Below, in pieces: positions 12,401 through 22,449 of a stretch of 64,000 bases of DNA (positions are counted from its first letter, which is position 1; the number at the start of each line of letters is the position of its first letter). The stretch covers positions 36,266-100,265 of the forward strand of contig JACCGJ010014207.1 of assembly GCA_013407085.1 (NCBI GenBank), read 5' to 3'. The translations under genes were made by a program, and so were the position numbers. This DNA is from Atriophallophorus winterbourni (Eukaryota; Platyhelminthes; Trematoda; Plagiorchiida; Microphallidae). The notes beneath the pieces were generated by a model that was not told the DNA's origin, ran no database searches, and worked only from the letters and a program-made list of their open reading frames with translations.

Positions 12401-15400
12401 GTGTTACATTGTTTACCAAGAGTTCATTCTGTTCGATTGATTGAACAAAGAACATCAACTGGATTAGCTTTGCATAATGATGGAAAATGCGATGGATGTT
12501 CCTTAAATCAAAAGCATTTAGTTTCCATTCGCTTCTCGCACTCAGTACACACATTCTGCATACCATGATTTTTGTTTTCGCGGTCAGATAGAGTTCAAAT
12601 GAGACAAAGTAACGGCTGCTCTTCCAATCCTTTGATCAATCTGTGTTTAACGGAAGTTTGACTACAATATATGAACCAATATATGTAAAGAATGGTCCAT
12701 TAGCAATTCTCATGAAAATAAGCCGATAGTATTTTTCATTCGGTCTTCGTACATCTCAATAATGATCCACATTTAGATAACTCTTCCAGTTGTGCTCATG
12801 GAATCCAGCTTTCTTGTGTGTACGCATCGGATAGACAGCCACGGAAGTTCATACTGGGAGCGTAGGTCACGGATATCACGTTTTTGTGCTCGATAAACTC
12901 GGTACAATCAGCATCCACAATGCGGTGTCTTTATGACGCCGCCCTTACTTCAAACTTATTAAATTTTCCCCTTATGAAAAACACAATGCCTAACGGCATA
13001 CAGTTTCACAATTCAAAACCCCCGGTGAAAATGAGTGAACCGATAGTTCACTTAACGGAAACATACACGACAACAGCCACATATTGCCATCATATAGAAT
13101 AGAATTAGCAAACCAACCCCCACCATTGAGATGAATACTAAATACATTCGTATTAAAAACAGCCATCCTAGTGTCCAGTTTCAAATATTCATTACATTTG
13201 TGCACTGTTCTATGTTCCATTTTACCTGAAAGAACTGACGCTGGTTATGAATGACGGAGATCAGAAGCCGCTCTCGACCAATCAGGAGGGAATTTTATTA
13301 GAACCAGTCAAAAGTAACTCGTAGATCATGTCTGACCACGCTACGTTGAATAAAGAAGCATTTAGCGGGCGTGAAATTAAGCGTATTTTCGTATGTTTTG
13401 GTTAATTGACCAAGGAAACAATGGGCATAGAAGGTCAAACTCTGGAATAACGGTACCATAAGGAATAGAACGGAAAAAAGGAGAGAGCCGAATTGAGAAA
13501 GTTGAAAATGTATCATGTAACTCATGAATACGATTGAGTGTATCTCGTTGTGATTGTCATTCTCACACGGTTCAAGGATTCCCGAGATGCACAAGCTTTC
13601 TTTCAACTCTCCAGTTAGAATTTTACGTGAGGCGTTGATCACATACCATTATCCTAACATAAGAGGGCAAACGTAATTTAGGTATCTCTTCCTAACTCTG
13701 AGCTAACACGTTCCAAGTCATATGGATCAAATTAACTGTTCAATTTTCACTTTTCTTATGTGTGTATTGTAGAGCTCGGTGTGTGAATACTGAAACGGAT
13801 ATCCTATGCTCTAATTGCGTTTTAATGAAAGCAAAATATGTGTTGAAACCTGTCTTAACACAACTGACATTTGCCTTGTTTTTCATATTATTTATACACA
13901 GGCAATTTTACGATGCCAATGCTGCTTGCTCTCTGCTCAGTTGAGCCCTATTCAAATCCGTTTCGGTTTAGATCAATCCTGTTTAAGAATTCAAGTCCAG
14001 TGCAATATCAGACTAATTCTATCACAACTAAACTAAACAGTCACAGACTAACGAAGTGCAAGTGGTAAAAATAGCATCGTCTACATATCACATGCACAAT
14101 AATCTCTGCCGTTGCAACTGCGTTTAATGGTAATTTTGTTGTGTTTTAGACGCTGGTTTTCTGACTTGTATGTCCTACCGTACACCAGATGGGGTGCGTA
14201 TGCGATCGGCATGATACTTGGGTGGCTATTGCTGAGACATCCGACAATACCATTGGTAAGTTTAAATGAATCCCTTGTGAGTGCACGTGACAAACAACCA
14301 ATAAGAAGCTAGGAGATTATTGATTTAGAATTCAAGTTATAAATATAACGCAACATACAAGACCAATGTATTGTGGTGCTCACGTCCTCATCCCTTACAC
14401 ACCACTACCGGTTTCTGGCTGTTTGCCGTCGTCAGGTGGAGACAGTACGCTCAGGTTCAGTGAGCCTTGAAACAGTGGACAAGTGGTAAACACAGTTATA
14501 CTTGAATGTCACTATTACATAGAGTTCGTATAACGAAGCACGATGTTCAAATAGAGAATCACAAAGTGATTCTTGGTCAAGCAAACAAGGCGTTTATGGA
14601 TGACTAAAGTTATGTGTTTCTCATATCCCCCACAGTTACACATCACTACCGGTTTCTGACTCTTTGCCTTCATCAGGTGAAGACAGTAAAGATTAGATTC
14701 AGTGAGCCTTGAAACTGTGGACAAGTGCTTAACAAAGTTATACTTGAAATTTTAATTCTAGATAGCATATATCAGAGAGCCTCTTATTTTGTTAATGGGC
14801 TCGAAAATACGTCTTCGCCGAGCGACTCAGACGACTGGAGCTGAGGAGACTTGTACAACGGATAATGCGAGGTGATCTCATCCTCGCATACAAAATACTT
14901 AATATTGTTTCCCAACCCCTGGATATATTATTCCATACAAGCATTACATATAAGCGCTTTGAAAAAAATGAAAGACCCGTTTCCTACGGTTATTCGCAAC
15001 TAGTAATTGGTGGTTTTATTTCACGAATAAAGGTAATAACTTGATTTCGATCATTTTTGTGATTTAACCTTGAATATTTTGTTATCATATGTGCAAAATA
15101 GATTAGCTTGCCTGAATGCAATTTACAAAATAAAGTTTCAACTCAGAAATGCAATGTAAAAGGAATATTGAAGATCCTGGACATCAAGAAAAAGGAATAT
15201 GCTGCCCGGCTGCTTCAAAGAACAAAGAAAAACAATTTTGCTCTTGTTTCTTACAAAATTTAGCAAATCGCAGATGGCTGCATAGACCAAAGCTGCGAAA
15301 AAAATGTTTCTACTGAAGTCTAACAAATGTGCAAATTTACCGCTCGAACTCATTGGCTGTCCTCCAAAATGTCTTACTTTTCTTCATTCTTACACGGATT

Positions 15401-18400
15401 ACACAATTGCGCTTCAAATAGGTTTTAAATTTAAAGATGCGGCAAACTAGAAGGTTACGAACCTTTATTCTTGTTCGTATTCTTCCCATGCTTCTAAAGA
15501 ATCAGATCTTTATAAAGGGTTTTACTTAATAACATGGTGTGACGATCAGCTATTTAATGTGAATTGTGTAAGAGTAAATATCGAGGTGGTTATTTAGCAA
15601 TCCATGAAATGATGCTCACTTAGCAGACCACGGCGTACCCCATCATCCGTGTCAGCTTCATTCAAAGCTGCTCTTCGTTTGTCTTGTTAGACTCTTGGAG
15701 CAGTAAAATATAGTTAGAGTATATGTCTAGGACAACCACTAGCTGATGTTACCTTAGGACAGTGAAACCCGGACCCAACCAGCTTAGGTTACGCTTGTTG
15801 GATTATGTTTTACGGAAGCCGGACCACCGACTTCCGAAACGGATTCTTTATGCGACGCCACATCCCGATTGGCGTAAATCTTCTGATGGCCAAATCGTCA
15901 CGTAGCATAGGCAGTTAAAAACCCTTACTAGTAACCTTTCCAAAGTCAGCGCAGCGTGTCTTCCAGTCTGATGTCCCCGCGATCAGATATCGCAGTGATT
16001 AGTTACACTTCCGGATATGTCTCGAAACCGTGTTCAGCAGTAGTCTTGTACTAAGCATCTTCTTGAAGTGTTTGATTAACCTTGTATGTTGTCAAGCGGA
16101 GTGACGAGAAAAGCTTGTAATGATGCATGACAGTGAAAGCCGCAAGGAAGCCACCATGCTGATGTCGCTCTACTCGTTCAAGAAACTTGTTTGAATGCAT
16201 GTTCCATTCGAGGCACATCATCCCAGTTTAATTGTGCTTTCTCTTCTATCGAATCCGTAGCTATTTAAGTCTCACCCTTCCCTATCTTTTAGTATTTTAC
16301 TTTTTCATGGTTGTGTGGCAGTTAAGCATTCGGTACGTGCTACCGGTGTAATGCTGTCTTTGATGATGATGATGACCACCCAAGCAAAACACAAACTGCA
16401 GAGAAATTCTGTTCACTTGAAAATCATTTGTATCCTTAGATGGTTAGAGTATCGAAATGCAGAAGTGCTCTCAAAAGCTTGCTGACATAGTTTGTACGCC
16501 CTAATGCGACAGCGGCTTCATTGTTTTCCCCAATTAGATACAGGCCAGAAGAGCAGCAACTTTGAGCCTTGAAACAGCAGATTTGAGATAAACCCACCCA
16601 TAAAGTTCCCCATATTTAAGATGATCACATCGTAGTTCTCAATAATGGAACCACCGTTTACATCTCATGATGTTTCGGTGATCGTTCTCATCCAAATCAA
16701 CTCCGCCGAGGACGGTCCCAAACCCGTCTGCAAAAGGAGGAGGGTTGAGCGTAAGGCTAGCTACCACACCTTCTAGCGCTGAAACGCCAACAAGAATACT
16801 AACAGACAACACGGACCTGAGATGGAAAGTGGATGACGTCGGACGGTGAAGCCAGAGTCATCTGGAAGCCGTCAGGCCGACGACTATCGTCTCCACCAGG
16901 ACCACCACTACCATCGCCACATGGAACGTCCGAAACCTGTATGATACTAGAAGGACAATTTAAGAAGCCGCAGATATGAGGAAGTATAACCTCACCATCT
17001 GAGGAATCAGCGAATCAAGATGGTTTGGTTCAGGGCAGATGCGACTGACTTTGGGTGAATTATTGCTCTACTCGGACCACGAGCAGGAAGATGCCGCACA
17101 CATCCAGGGAGTGGCCCTGATGCTTTCCAAGTCGGCACAGAGAGCGTTCATTGGGTGGAAGGCGTATGGACCACCAATATCAGGCTCTTCAACACCTTAG
17201 TAAAGCTAATACTAATCTACGGAGCATATACCTGGAGAACCACAGTTACCATCATGAATAATATCCATTCATCATTACATTCTTTCGGAAGATCCTAAAG
17301 ATCCGCTGGTCCGACAAGATCAGCTATGAATAATTGTGGCAACGAACGAAGCAGAAGCCTTACGACAAAGTCATCCCACAGAGATGCTGGCTATAGATTG
17401 GCCACACCCTCCGCAAACCTGCATCAAGCATTACCCCCAAGGGGAGAGAGGGCGACCTAGAAATACTTGGCGCCGAGGCCTGGATGCCGACGCCTAGCAG
17501 ATGCACAAGACGTGAGGACAGCTGGAGAAACTTGCCCAGAATCTGATGCTTAGAGAGACCTGGTTGGCGGCCGATGTCCCAGACGGGACCAAAAGAGGAA
17601 ATAAGTATGTAATAAGTCTTTTCCAAATCACTAGGTCGATTGCTCTGATTGCAGTAAACAGAACGACCCAGAAAATGTTTCCCTTCGCTTTATTTGATTG
17701 CAACATTTTACGCGAAGTATGAACTAACTACGATACAACCTTAGTGTAATTACGCATAATGTGACATTAAGCGGCGTTCGTTTCCGCACAACGTACATTT
17801 ACAAGTTCATAAAGCACATCACCAATTTTACAGAAACGAAATCTTCGCAATCTGATCTTGGTTCCGCTCGTTGGAATCGGAATCGCATCGACTTTGTGCT
17901 TGCTGGTGGTCTATGGATCCTACGGGGTGACCAGTGGAGAGCTTCCTCCACTTGATAAGGTCACTGAAGCTACGTATCTTGGGCTGCAGCGCCCAACGTT
18001 TGCCATCGGTCTGGCGATCACAGTGTACCTATGTGCTACCAGATGGGCAGGTTAGTTGGCTGACGCTTCGGATATCATATATCATATAACTTTATTTAGT
18101 TGACGTGTTAATTTTGGATTCTGCTAATGATTTTTGAGATCCATTTCAAACAAATCTATGGTGTTGCTCATATCTCCAGCACTTACACTGCGCAACCGCT
18201 TTCTGATTGTATGTTGACATTATGTGGAAACAGTGAGTCTTAGACATCGGAAAAAAGATATAATTTGAATCCATTGTTAAATAGGGATTGTACAACCGAA
18301 AAGGTTTAACTGACGAGAAAAATATAGCAGATGCTAACTGTTTCGTATAGATGATTGGGGACATCCGCTCACTAAATTATCCTCGCAACTCAAGCACCCC

Positions 18401-21254
18401 CTACTGTTTCAAGCGGAGGCAAGGTGTGTGATCATTAAGCGAGCAAATACTGGATATGAACGGCAACAAGACTGGGGTAATCTTTCAAGATTAGAAGCAA
18501 GTGTGATGAAACCCAGATAGATGTATGGGCATACATGTTCTAATGAACTATTTACACCCGATTCTATCAAAGTGATAAGAGGTTACTAATGAAATAACAA
18601 CGATTGAAGTAGCAATTTCATCGACAGATCATAAGTTGGGTGTTTTTGGCGTAGAGAGCTCATATTTAAACTCTTAATGAAATATAGTCTAACTTAGATG
18701 CGAAGTTGCAAACTAAATATGATTAAATAAGAAAGAATATCACCAATGTATTGTGGTGCTCACATCCCATCCCTTACATGCCACTAACGGTTTCTGGCTG
18801 TTGATGATATAGCATCCACGTCTTTGAGCGCCTCATGGACTGTTATAATCAAAGGCCTGATAATACCCATGATCCAGACAAAAGGCTGAAAACATGAATA
18901 GTACAGAATTATTGATTCAACCCCAAATGTTATTTTATGCTCCATAAAATCCTAAAAGGATATAGACAGCTCATTCTTTCTTCATACACACTGTAAATGA
19001 AAGCGATAAGAAAAGATCATTAGTGAAGCCTCAATCACTAAAACAATTTGAAAATAAAATGGGTTGATTCTGGATCTTGTTGGAATGCAAACTACGCTGA
19101 GATGGCGTTGGTGTAGCTACAGTGCGTGAACAAAGGCACTGTTGGCCTTCTTCGATCAATGTTGATTATGGATAGACAGTAAAAGCGCGTGACGGTTTCA
19201 TGCTCCACAGCGTTTCAGAGGAATATACAATGTGGCATTCGGGAGGAACAATCTCTCGCGAGGCGCTCACAGCGATAAGCAATACTCGATATCAGTTGCG
19301 AGATCTACAATCAAAAGCGAAAAGCAGTATCTACTTTTTCTCTAGCTTAGACATGACGTTTTACACAGTGCCTTTAAATTGAGCGATCAAGAGCAAATTG
19401 TTCCTAAATTGTAGAGGCAATGTCCAGAGCGAGGCACTAGTAGTTCCTTAAAGCAACGTTTATCACATTTTCGCAGTAATAAATGCTTGGTTATCCATAA
19501 TTTTTTTTCATTTTAGAACCGATAAGAATGGTGTTATCGTGGTCAGCTTTCCGGATTCCTGCTCGTTTAACTTATGGAGCCTATATGTTTCATCTTATTG
19601 TCATTTACCACATGGTGTATGGAAGTAAAACCACGTTTAGTGTGGACACGTTCTTGTGGGTAAGTTCAAGATGAATTTGGAAAGCGTTTTGATGCTAATT
19701 CCCTTTTTTCGATATAACTGCGAATGGATCGGATCCCTATCCTCACATCGGATCTTGGTTTATGCATAAGCGGTACCGTGCGACCGACGTGTAATAATGA
19801 ACGTTTAGTACTCATGAGTAATCTGAAAACCAATCTAAAAATCCAACGGTGGCATACAAGCGTTCCTTGTTTACCATTCCTCAACTGTTTCAAGCGCATG
19901 CGGATCCTGATCTTACTGTCTCTACCTGAAGAGTGCAAACAGCACGAAACCGGTCGTGGGGTGTTTGTGTCGGAAAAGCATGCAAATGAATATTTTGGTT
20001 CATGGTTATGAGTTTAACCCCATTAAACATGTGTTTGGACACATGCTTTGAACAGGTTGGTTGTACCAGCCTTATCTAACAGTGGCATACAAGCGCTACT
20101 TGTTTCATTCCTCATCAAGCGCATGCGGATCCTGATGTCTCTACCTGAAGAGTGCAAACAGCACGAAACCGGTCGTGGGGTGTTTGTGTCGGAAAAGCAT
20201 GCAAATGAATATTTTGGTTCATGGTTATGAGTTTAACCCCATTGTGTTTGGACACATGCTTTGAACAGGTTGGTTGTACCAGCCTTATCTAACAGCATAC
20301 AAGCGCTACTTGCATATCAATATATGGAATTTCGGACAAATCATCAATTTTCTAGATGTGGCCGATGACTTAGATCATGTGGATCGATCGACTCAGCAAA
20401 TTCCGTTTAACAGTGGCGCCACACCATAGCTTTGAAAAGCAGTATGCGTTCATGCAGACATAATGCCGAGCTTACAGAAGCTGAAATTTCGAATCAAGCT
20501 TCATCCTCCTTCTTCACAATTTTCCATTTCACTTCCTTGAATTCAACAGACATGAGGTAGGGTGAATTAGTGAGAGCCGTGAAATTATCACTCTAAATCA
20601 ATCGTGCAAACGGTGTTCATATAATGTACATGTGACTAAACAGACTGGCCGTGCCAGCCCAATGCAACAATGGCATACAAGTTCGTACTCGGTCTCTGTT
20701 CATACTTCCACCTTTGGTCTGACGAAGCCCCTGAATCAGAAGCGAAACGTGACCAATAAACCGCTCTCACCGATTAATTACAAACTTTCTTTTTCCATGA
20801 ATATGAATCCCCGATCGGTCACGAACGTTTTTCACTACATCGCCAAAGTTCTTACTTGGTTTACAATTTTTTTATTGTCTCAAAGCATGCGGATCCAGAT
20901 ATCCCTACCTGATGAGTGCAAACAGCGCGGTGGAAATGCATGCAAATACAGATTTCTGTGTACGAATTTTTGGGGCACATGTGATTGAGAGATCCATGTT
21001 CCGTTTAAATTTCTTCAACCCAAATGAGCGTGTCAACAGCCTTTGTGTTTAGCGCATCCACTAAAATCATACACAACTACGCAATTCCCAACCATTCAAT
21101 CCATTTTCAGGTCTACCAATTTTTCTCCGTTTTATGCATAAGTTATCTTGGGAGTTTCGTGCTGTCCATGGTGAGCGAGGCGCCTGTACATGCGATGGAG
21201 CGTTTCATTCGTCGACCAGCGAAGCATTCACGCGACCGACCATTACTGCCATAA
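3376..21254 (+). CDS. NRF-6-like acyltransferase-3 membrane protein (C-terminal 356 aa, 8 exons)
   Basis: Multi-pass membrane protein of the acyltransferase-3 family, nose-resistant-to-fluoxetine branch. In nematodes NRF-6 relatives act in lipid and drug movement across epithelia; the substrate here is unknown. Exons are 3376-3480, 7734-7899, 9631-9713, 12092-12199, 14150-14255, 17834-18050, 19517-19659 and 21111-21254. All acceptors end in AG, all donors begin with GT, and phases agree at every junction. Joined, they give one open frame of 357 codons ending in TAA. Family signatures are SGLLTVYL, HRFMRLTPLY, CMGWTWYMSNDMQF, LPYTRWGAYAIGMILGWLL, and the C-terminal SMVSEAPVHAMERFI. At least eight hydrophobic segments are visible. 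The first exon starts in mid-codon, so upstream exons with the extracellular NRF domain exist; I could not find them in 1-3375. Family assignment is firm from motifs; function is by homology only. Confidence 0.9.
3940..4216 (+). mobile_element. RTE-like LINE 3' untranslated end
   Basis: Matches the 3' region that follows the reverse transcriptase end at 16.1-16.4 kb, finishing in a GATGATGATG tail. Confidence 0.75.
4308..4835 (-). mobile_element. LINE C-terminal ORF (152 aa) with Cys-His motif
   Basis: Reads RRLRWLGHVYRMENGRIPKD, YKDVCKRDMKALDIDPASWE, and a C-terminal C..CGRDC..RIG...H...C zinc-like motif. Open from 4831 to 4373, then a 3' tail ending in (CAA)n. This is the end of a reverse-transcriptase polyprotein, 5' truncated. 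Confidence 0.85.
4868..4945 (-). mobile_element. Second 3' end of the same LINE family
   Basis: Repeats the (CAA)n-ended tail with the GGTCGATGTCGACCATG palindrome found at 4332. Confidence 0.7.
4950..6170. other. NRF intron, nothing recognised
   Basis: AT-rich sequence without coding matches. 5990-6060 has a short inverted relation to 5840-5870 (GGTACCGAC, AAAGGGTTAA) but no clear element. Confidence 0.5.
6654..6794 (+). other. Duplicate copy of the NRF LTPLY exon, cut by the assembly gap
   Basis: Same acceptor and same 47 codons as the exon at 7734, truncated by the run of N at 6795. It differs at three bases, all synonymous (CTG/TTG, TAT/TAC, GAC/GAT). It may be a true alternative exon, a pseudo-exon, or an unmerged haplotype copy. 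Confidence 0.85.
6795..6814. other. Assembly gap (20 N)
   Basis: Exactly 20 N characters. Left flank is the duplicated exon; right flank is a hammerhead repeat that also occurs at 7048. Gap length is probably a placeholder. Confidence 0.99.
6935..6976 (-). ncRNA. Hammerhead ribozyme, complete
   Basis: Read on the minus strand: stem I CCCTAC pairs over six positions with GTGGGG. Core CTGATGA, stem II GTGC/GCAC, loop AAACA, then GAAA, palindromic CCGG, and a TC cleavage dinucleotide preceded by G (GTC). Every consensus position is met. Confidence 0.88.
7159..7200 (+). ncRNA. Hammerhead ribozyme with a core change
   Basis: Same design as the copy at 6935 but opposite strand. The core reads CTGCTGA, changing a required A, so activity is doubtful. 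Confidence 0.5.
7734..7899 (+). CDS. NRF-like gene, exon with LTPLY membrane segment
   Basis: Reads LTPLYMLVLILYTGLLNHIY, then a lumenal or extracellular loop with a cysteine (FCKNHWYLIYLNNLV). Acceptor TCATTTCACAG, donor GTGAGT, phase 0 at the 3' end. A near-identical copy of this exon lies 1080 bases upstream. Confidence 0.92.
8311..8351 (+). ncRNA. Degenerate hammerhead ribozyme
   Basis: Stem II GTGC/GCAC, GAAA, CCGG and GTC are kept, but the first box reads CAGGTGA instead of CTGATGA. Likely inactive. Confidence 0.45.
8545..8590 (+). ncRNA. Degenerate hammerhead ribozyme
   Basis: CTGATGA is kept, but the GAAA box and the second strand of stem II are replaced. It is the second unit of a tandem pair with the copy at 8311. 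Confidence 0.4.
8910..9145 (+). mobile_element. SINE-like element (230-bp family)
   Basis: Nearly full length in sense orientation: starts GGATGTGTAATCGCACAG, ends GCTTTCATACCATCATACC. Confidence 0.8.
9240..9460 (+). repeat. Hammerhead repeat, B-type, eroded
   Basis: Shares the CATGCAAG and GATTGAACAGATTGGTC segments of the family; ribozyme core lost. Confidence 0.65.
9631..9713 (+). CDS. NRF-like gene, CMGWTWYMSNDMQF exon
   Basis: Acceptor TTCATTTATAG and donor GTGAGT. Encodes the family hallmark CMGWTWYMSNDMQF followed by a membrane segment. Two bases (TG) are carried to the next exon to complete Trp. Confidence 0.93.
10149..10610 (-). mobile_element. Non-LTR retrotransposon, reverse transcriptase C-terminal remnant
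   Basis: Minus strand reads PYRRTIRDLLLLYKIFHTLN in one frame with the upstream part in another. Typical of the C-terminus of CR1/jockey-like proteins. Confidence 0.6.
11670..11770 (-). repeat. Hammerhead repeat, A-type fragment
   Basis: Short fragment around the ribozyme at 11699. Confidence 0.6.
11699..11738 (-). ncRNA. Partly degenerate hammerhead ribozyme
   Basis: CTGATGA, loop AAACA, GAAA and CCGG are present; stem II has mismatches. Confidence 0.5.
12092..12199 (+). CDS. NRF-like gene, membrane-segment exon
   Basis: Encodes NDYVGLAFASSLVVSSAATY, a transmembrane stretch, then a polar loop. Donor GTGAGT splits a valine codon that the next exon completes. Confidence 0.88.
12200..14100. 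other. NRF intron, nothing recognised
   Basis: Short open frames at 12329 and 13298 (minus) have no family resemblance and no flanking splice sites that fit the gene phase. Confidence 0.5.
14150..14255 (+). CDS. NRF-like gene, PYTRWGAYAIGMILGW exon
   Basis: Encodes RWFSDLYVLPYTRWGAYAIG, then MILGWLLL. The YTR..Y..G..LGW pattern is typical of the family. Acceptor GTGTTTTAG, donor GTAAGT, phase 0 out. Confidence 0.92.
14402..14439 (-). ncRNA. Hammerhead ribozyme, first of a tandem pair
   Basis: Minus strand: stem I CCAC/GTGG, core CTGACGA (allowed CTGANGA), stem II CGGC/GCCA with a terminal mismatch, GAAA, CCGG, TA. Confidence 0.72.
14641..14682 (-). ncRNA. Hammerhead ribozyme, second of a tandem pair
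   Basis: Minus strand: core CTGATGA, stem II AGGC/GTCA partly paired, GAAA, CCGG. Cleavage sites of this copy and the one at 14402 are 241 bases apart. Confidence 0.65.
14800..15090 (+). mobile_element. CR1-like LINE C-terminal remnant
   Basis: Plus strand reads LRRLVQRIMRGDLILAYKIL, the conserved end RR.RGDLI..YKIL of CR1 reverse transcriptases. Confidence 0.7.
15600..16375 (+). mobile_element. RTE-like LINE, C-terminus and 3' end
   Basis: Plus strand reads ATPHPDWRKSSDGQIVTWHR and ARLPGWCPRDQISQWL, then the 3' region ending in GATGATGATGATG at 16363-16376. Confidence 0.82.
16640..17615 (+). mobile_element. LINE with endonuclease joined to C-terminus (internal deletion)
   Basis: Plus strand begins with TIATWNVRNLYDTRRT, the AP-endonuclease signature, continues to ALMLSKSAQRAFIGWKAYG, then jumps to LILIYGAYTWRTTVTIMN and a C-terminal PQGERGRPRNTWRRGLDADA. 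The reverse transcriptase palm is missing. Several stops. Confidence 0.82.
17834..18050 (+). CDS. NRF-like gene, two membrane segments
   Basis: Encodes a long hydrophobic run (LILVPLVGIGIASTLCLLVV), a loop, and a second one (RPTFAIGLAITVYLCA), with the family RP.WA-like motif as RPTFAIG. Acceptor CAATTTTACAG, donor GTTAGT. Confidence 0.92.
18140..18320 (-). repeat. Hammerhead repeat, A-type, eroded
   Basis: Recognisable flanks but mutated boxes (CGCTTTCTG for CGGTTTCTG). Confidence 0.6.
18740..18805 (-). repeat. Hammerhead repeat, truncated A-type
   Basis: Starts with the family segment ATTGTGGTGCTCACATCCC and breaks off inside stem II. Confidence 0.65.
19140..19450 (-). mobile_element. Eroded copy of the LINE at 4308
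   Basis: Shares AGGAACAATCTCTC and the TTGTTGGCC-like end with 4308-4450, in the same orientation. Confidence 0.6.
19517..19659 (+). CDS. NRF-like gene, LTYGAYMFHLIV exon
   Basis: Encodes SWSAFRIPARLTYGAYMFHL, the late family motif (L.RLTY..YL.H), then a membrane segment. Acceptor CATTTTAG, donor GTAAGT, phase 0 out. Confidence 0.93.
19920..19961 (+). ncRNA. Hammerhead ribozyme, complete
   Basis: Stem I CTCTAC pairs with GTGGGG using G-U pairs. Core CTGAAGA (allowed CTGANGA), stem II GTGC/GCAC, loop AAACA, GAAA, CCGG, GTC with cleavage predicted after 19955. Confidence 0.83.
20139..20180 (+). ncRNA. Hammerhead ribozyme, complete, tandem to the previous
   Basis: Identical in all core elements to the copy at 19920. 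Predicted cleavage after 20174, 219 bases from the first, which gives the monomer length of this array. Confidence 0.83.
20635..20960 (+). repeat. Hammerhead repeat with inserted second repeat
   Basis: Family flanks at both ends; CTGATGAG and the loop remain but GAAA is deleted. 20690-20830 is another repeat (CTTTGGTCTGACGAAGC) also at 21.66 and 55.8 kb. Confidence 0.65.
21111..21254 (+). CDS. NRF-like gene, terminal exon
   Basis: Acceptor CCATTTTCAG. Encodes the last membrane segment and the family ending SMVSEAPVHAMERFI, then a basic cytosolic tail ending DRPLLP and TAA at 21252-21254. No clear AATAAA was found just downstream. Confidence 0.93.
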   Translation, partial: VYQFFSVLCISYLGSFVLSMVSEAPVHAMERFIRRPAKHSRDRPLLP

Positions 21255-21639
21255 GTCAGTCAGGAAACCAGCAGTTTCAACCCCGTGATTTCTATCCACA
21301 ACCGCATGCATCATAAATTCATTTTTTTTGATTTGAACATTTTGTACGCAATTGCGCATTTCACCGATTGAACCGGCTTCGTTCATGAATTATTTTGTGA
21401 TTTGTGAAACATTTGAAAATTATATATAAAAAATTGAATCTGTCTGCAATATCAGAAATATCGACAGAGTATTCTAAAACTAAATGACGATTTGATACAA
21501 CATACACAGAGCCATCAATTTGAGCAAAGTGCCAAGCTCTCGTACTCAGTAGCGTGTAGTTGAGTAAAAAGGTCAGTGACTAGGGTGTCAAGTCAACGTA
21601 CGCGCATTCATGTAACTCGTCAACTGATCGCCTCCATGC

Positions 21640-21800
21640 TACTACTACCTAATCACGTTCCCTGTCCTGACTATCACCCTTGGTCTGACGAAGCTTCTGT
21701 GTCAGAAGTGAAAGGTTACCCAAAACTGCTCTAACCGATTGCATTCAAATTTATTTGCATTATGGATCGGTCACAAAAATATTCCAATCGATCGCCTCCA
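21640..21800 (+). repeat. Dispersed repeat (CCTTGGTCTGACGAAGC family)
   Basis: Also at 20690-20830 (plus) and inverted at 55730-55870. Confidence 0.7.
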
Positions 21801-21829
21801 ATTTTGTAAATATATCGCTGGATGGTGGC

Positions 21830-22400
21830 TCACCACCTTAAAGGTCGCCGTGTACTTAGGGTCCCACACATGTTAAGAAATTTCGTAAACATATAGCACA
21901 CAACCAAAACGGTGCCGGCAATCAAGCGTAAATTTGGGGTATGTCCGTGTCTTACCACACTCTTGAAAGAAGTGTCTTCCGGTTGACACAGTTCTATAGG
22001 TAAGAAGAATATCACGCCGTATCCTCCTAGGAGTAAAGTCACATAGACCCAGACGCCGCAACCTTTGTACATGACATTACGGAGACCCATCAATAACTTC
22101 GTCTCTCTGTTATAGATTTTATCAAAGGGGGCAATACCGTTTCGCAGCCAATGAACCTAAACCATTATCGCATACTCCATCATTGGGCGAAGTTTATTGT
22201 CCTTTATAACGTTAATGGTGATCCAGAAAAAAAGATTATGAAGCGTATTTATAATGAGATTGTGATATTCCGCATTCCAAAGAATGCCATGATAATACAT
22301 AGTCGATCCAAAATAGACCGAACAGCCCACATGCGGTCTATGGCTGTGCGACACTTGCCTGGGCCAAACTGAGAAGAATTTCGTCATCATCATAGTCTAC
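21830..22400 (-). mobile_element. CR1-like LINE C-terminal remnant
   Basis: Minus strand reads LRPMMEYAIMV, stop, VHWLRNGIAPFDKIYNRETK, LLMGLRNVMYK, then in another frame RRLGLCDFTPRRIRRDILL. This is the L.P.LEY...W...TK...GLR...RL..L.L..LE.RR.R.D order of CR1 proteins, with a stop and a frameshift. Confidence 0.78.
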
Positions 22401-22449
22401 ATCGAACAGATTTTTATCACCGCCTGCCACTCTATTTACATTATATGCT

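Larger units (their letters stand above)
14360..14760 (-). repeat. Hammerhead repeat, A-type tandem dimer
   Basis: Two units with period 241. The first contains the internal palindrome GAATCAC/GTGATTC, seen also near 58.68 kb. Confidence 0.85.
19826..20310 (+). repeat. Hammerhead repeat, B-type tandem array
   Basis: CATACAAGCG recurs at 19853, 20086 and 20296. The two complete units are nearly identical apart from short deletions, so the array is young. Confidence 0.88.

Noticed and set aside
13298..13642. 114-codon minus-strand ORF
   Set aside because: No family motif, AT-rich, inside an NRF intron; probably chance.
21024..21254. Complete 76-codon ORF as a separate small gene
   Set aside because: Only the part after the acceptor at 21111 is coding; it is the last NRF exon.
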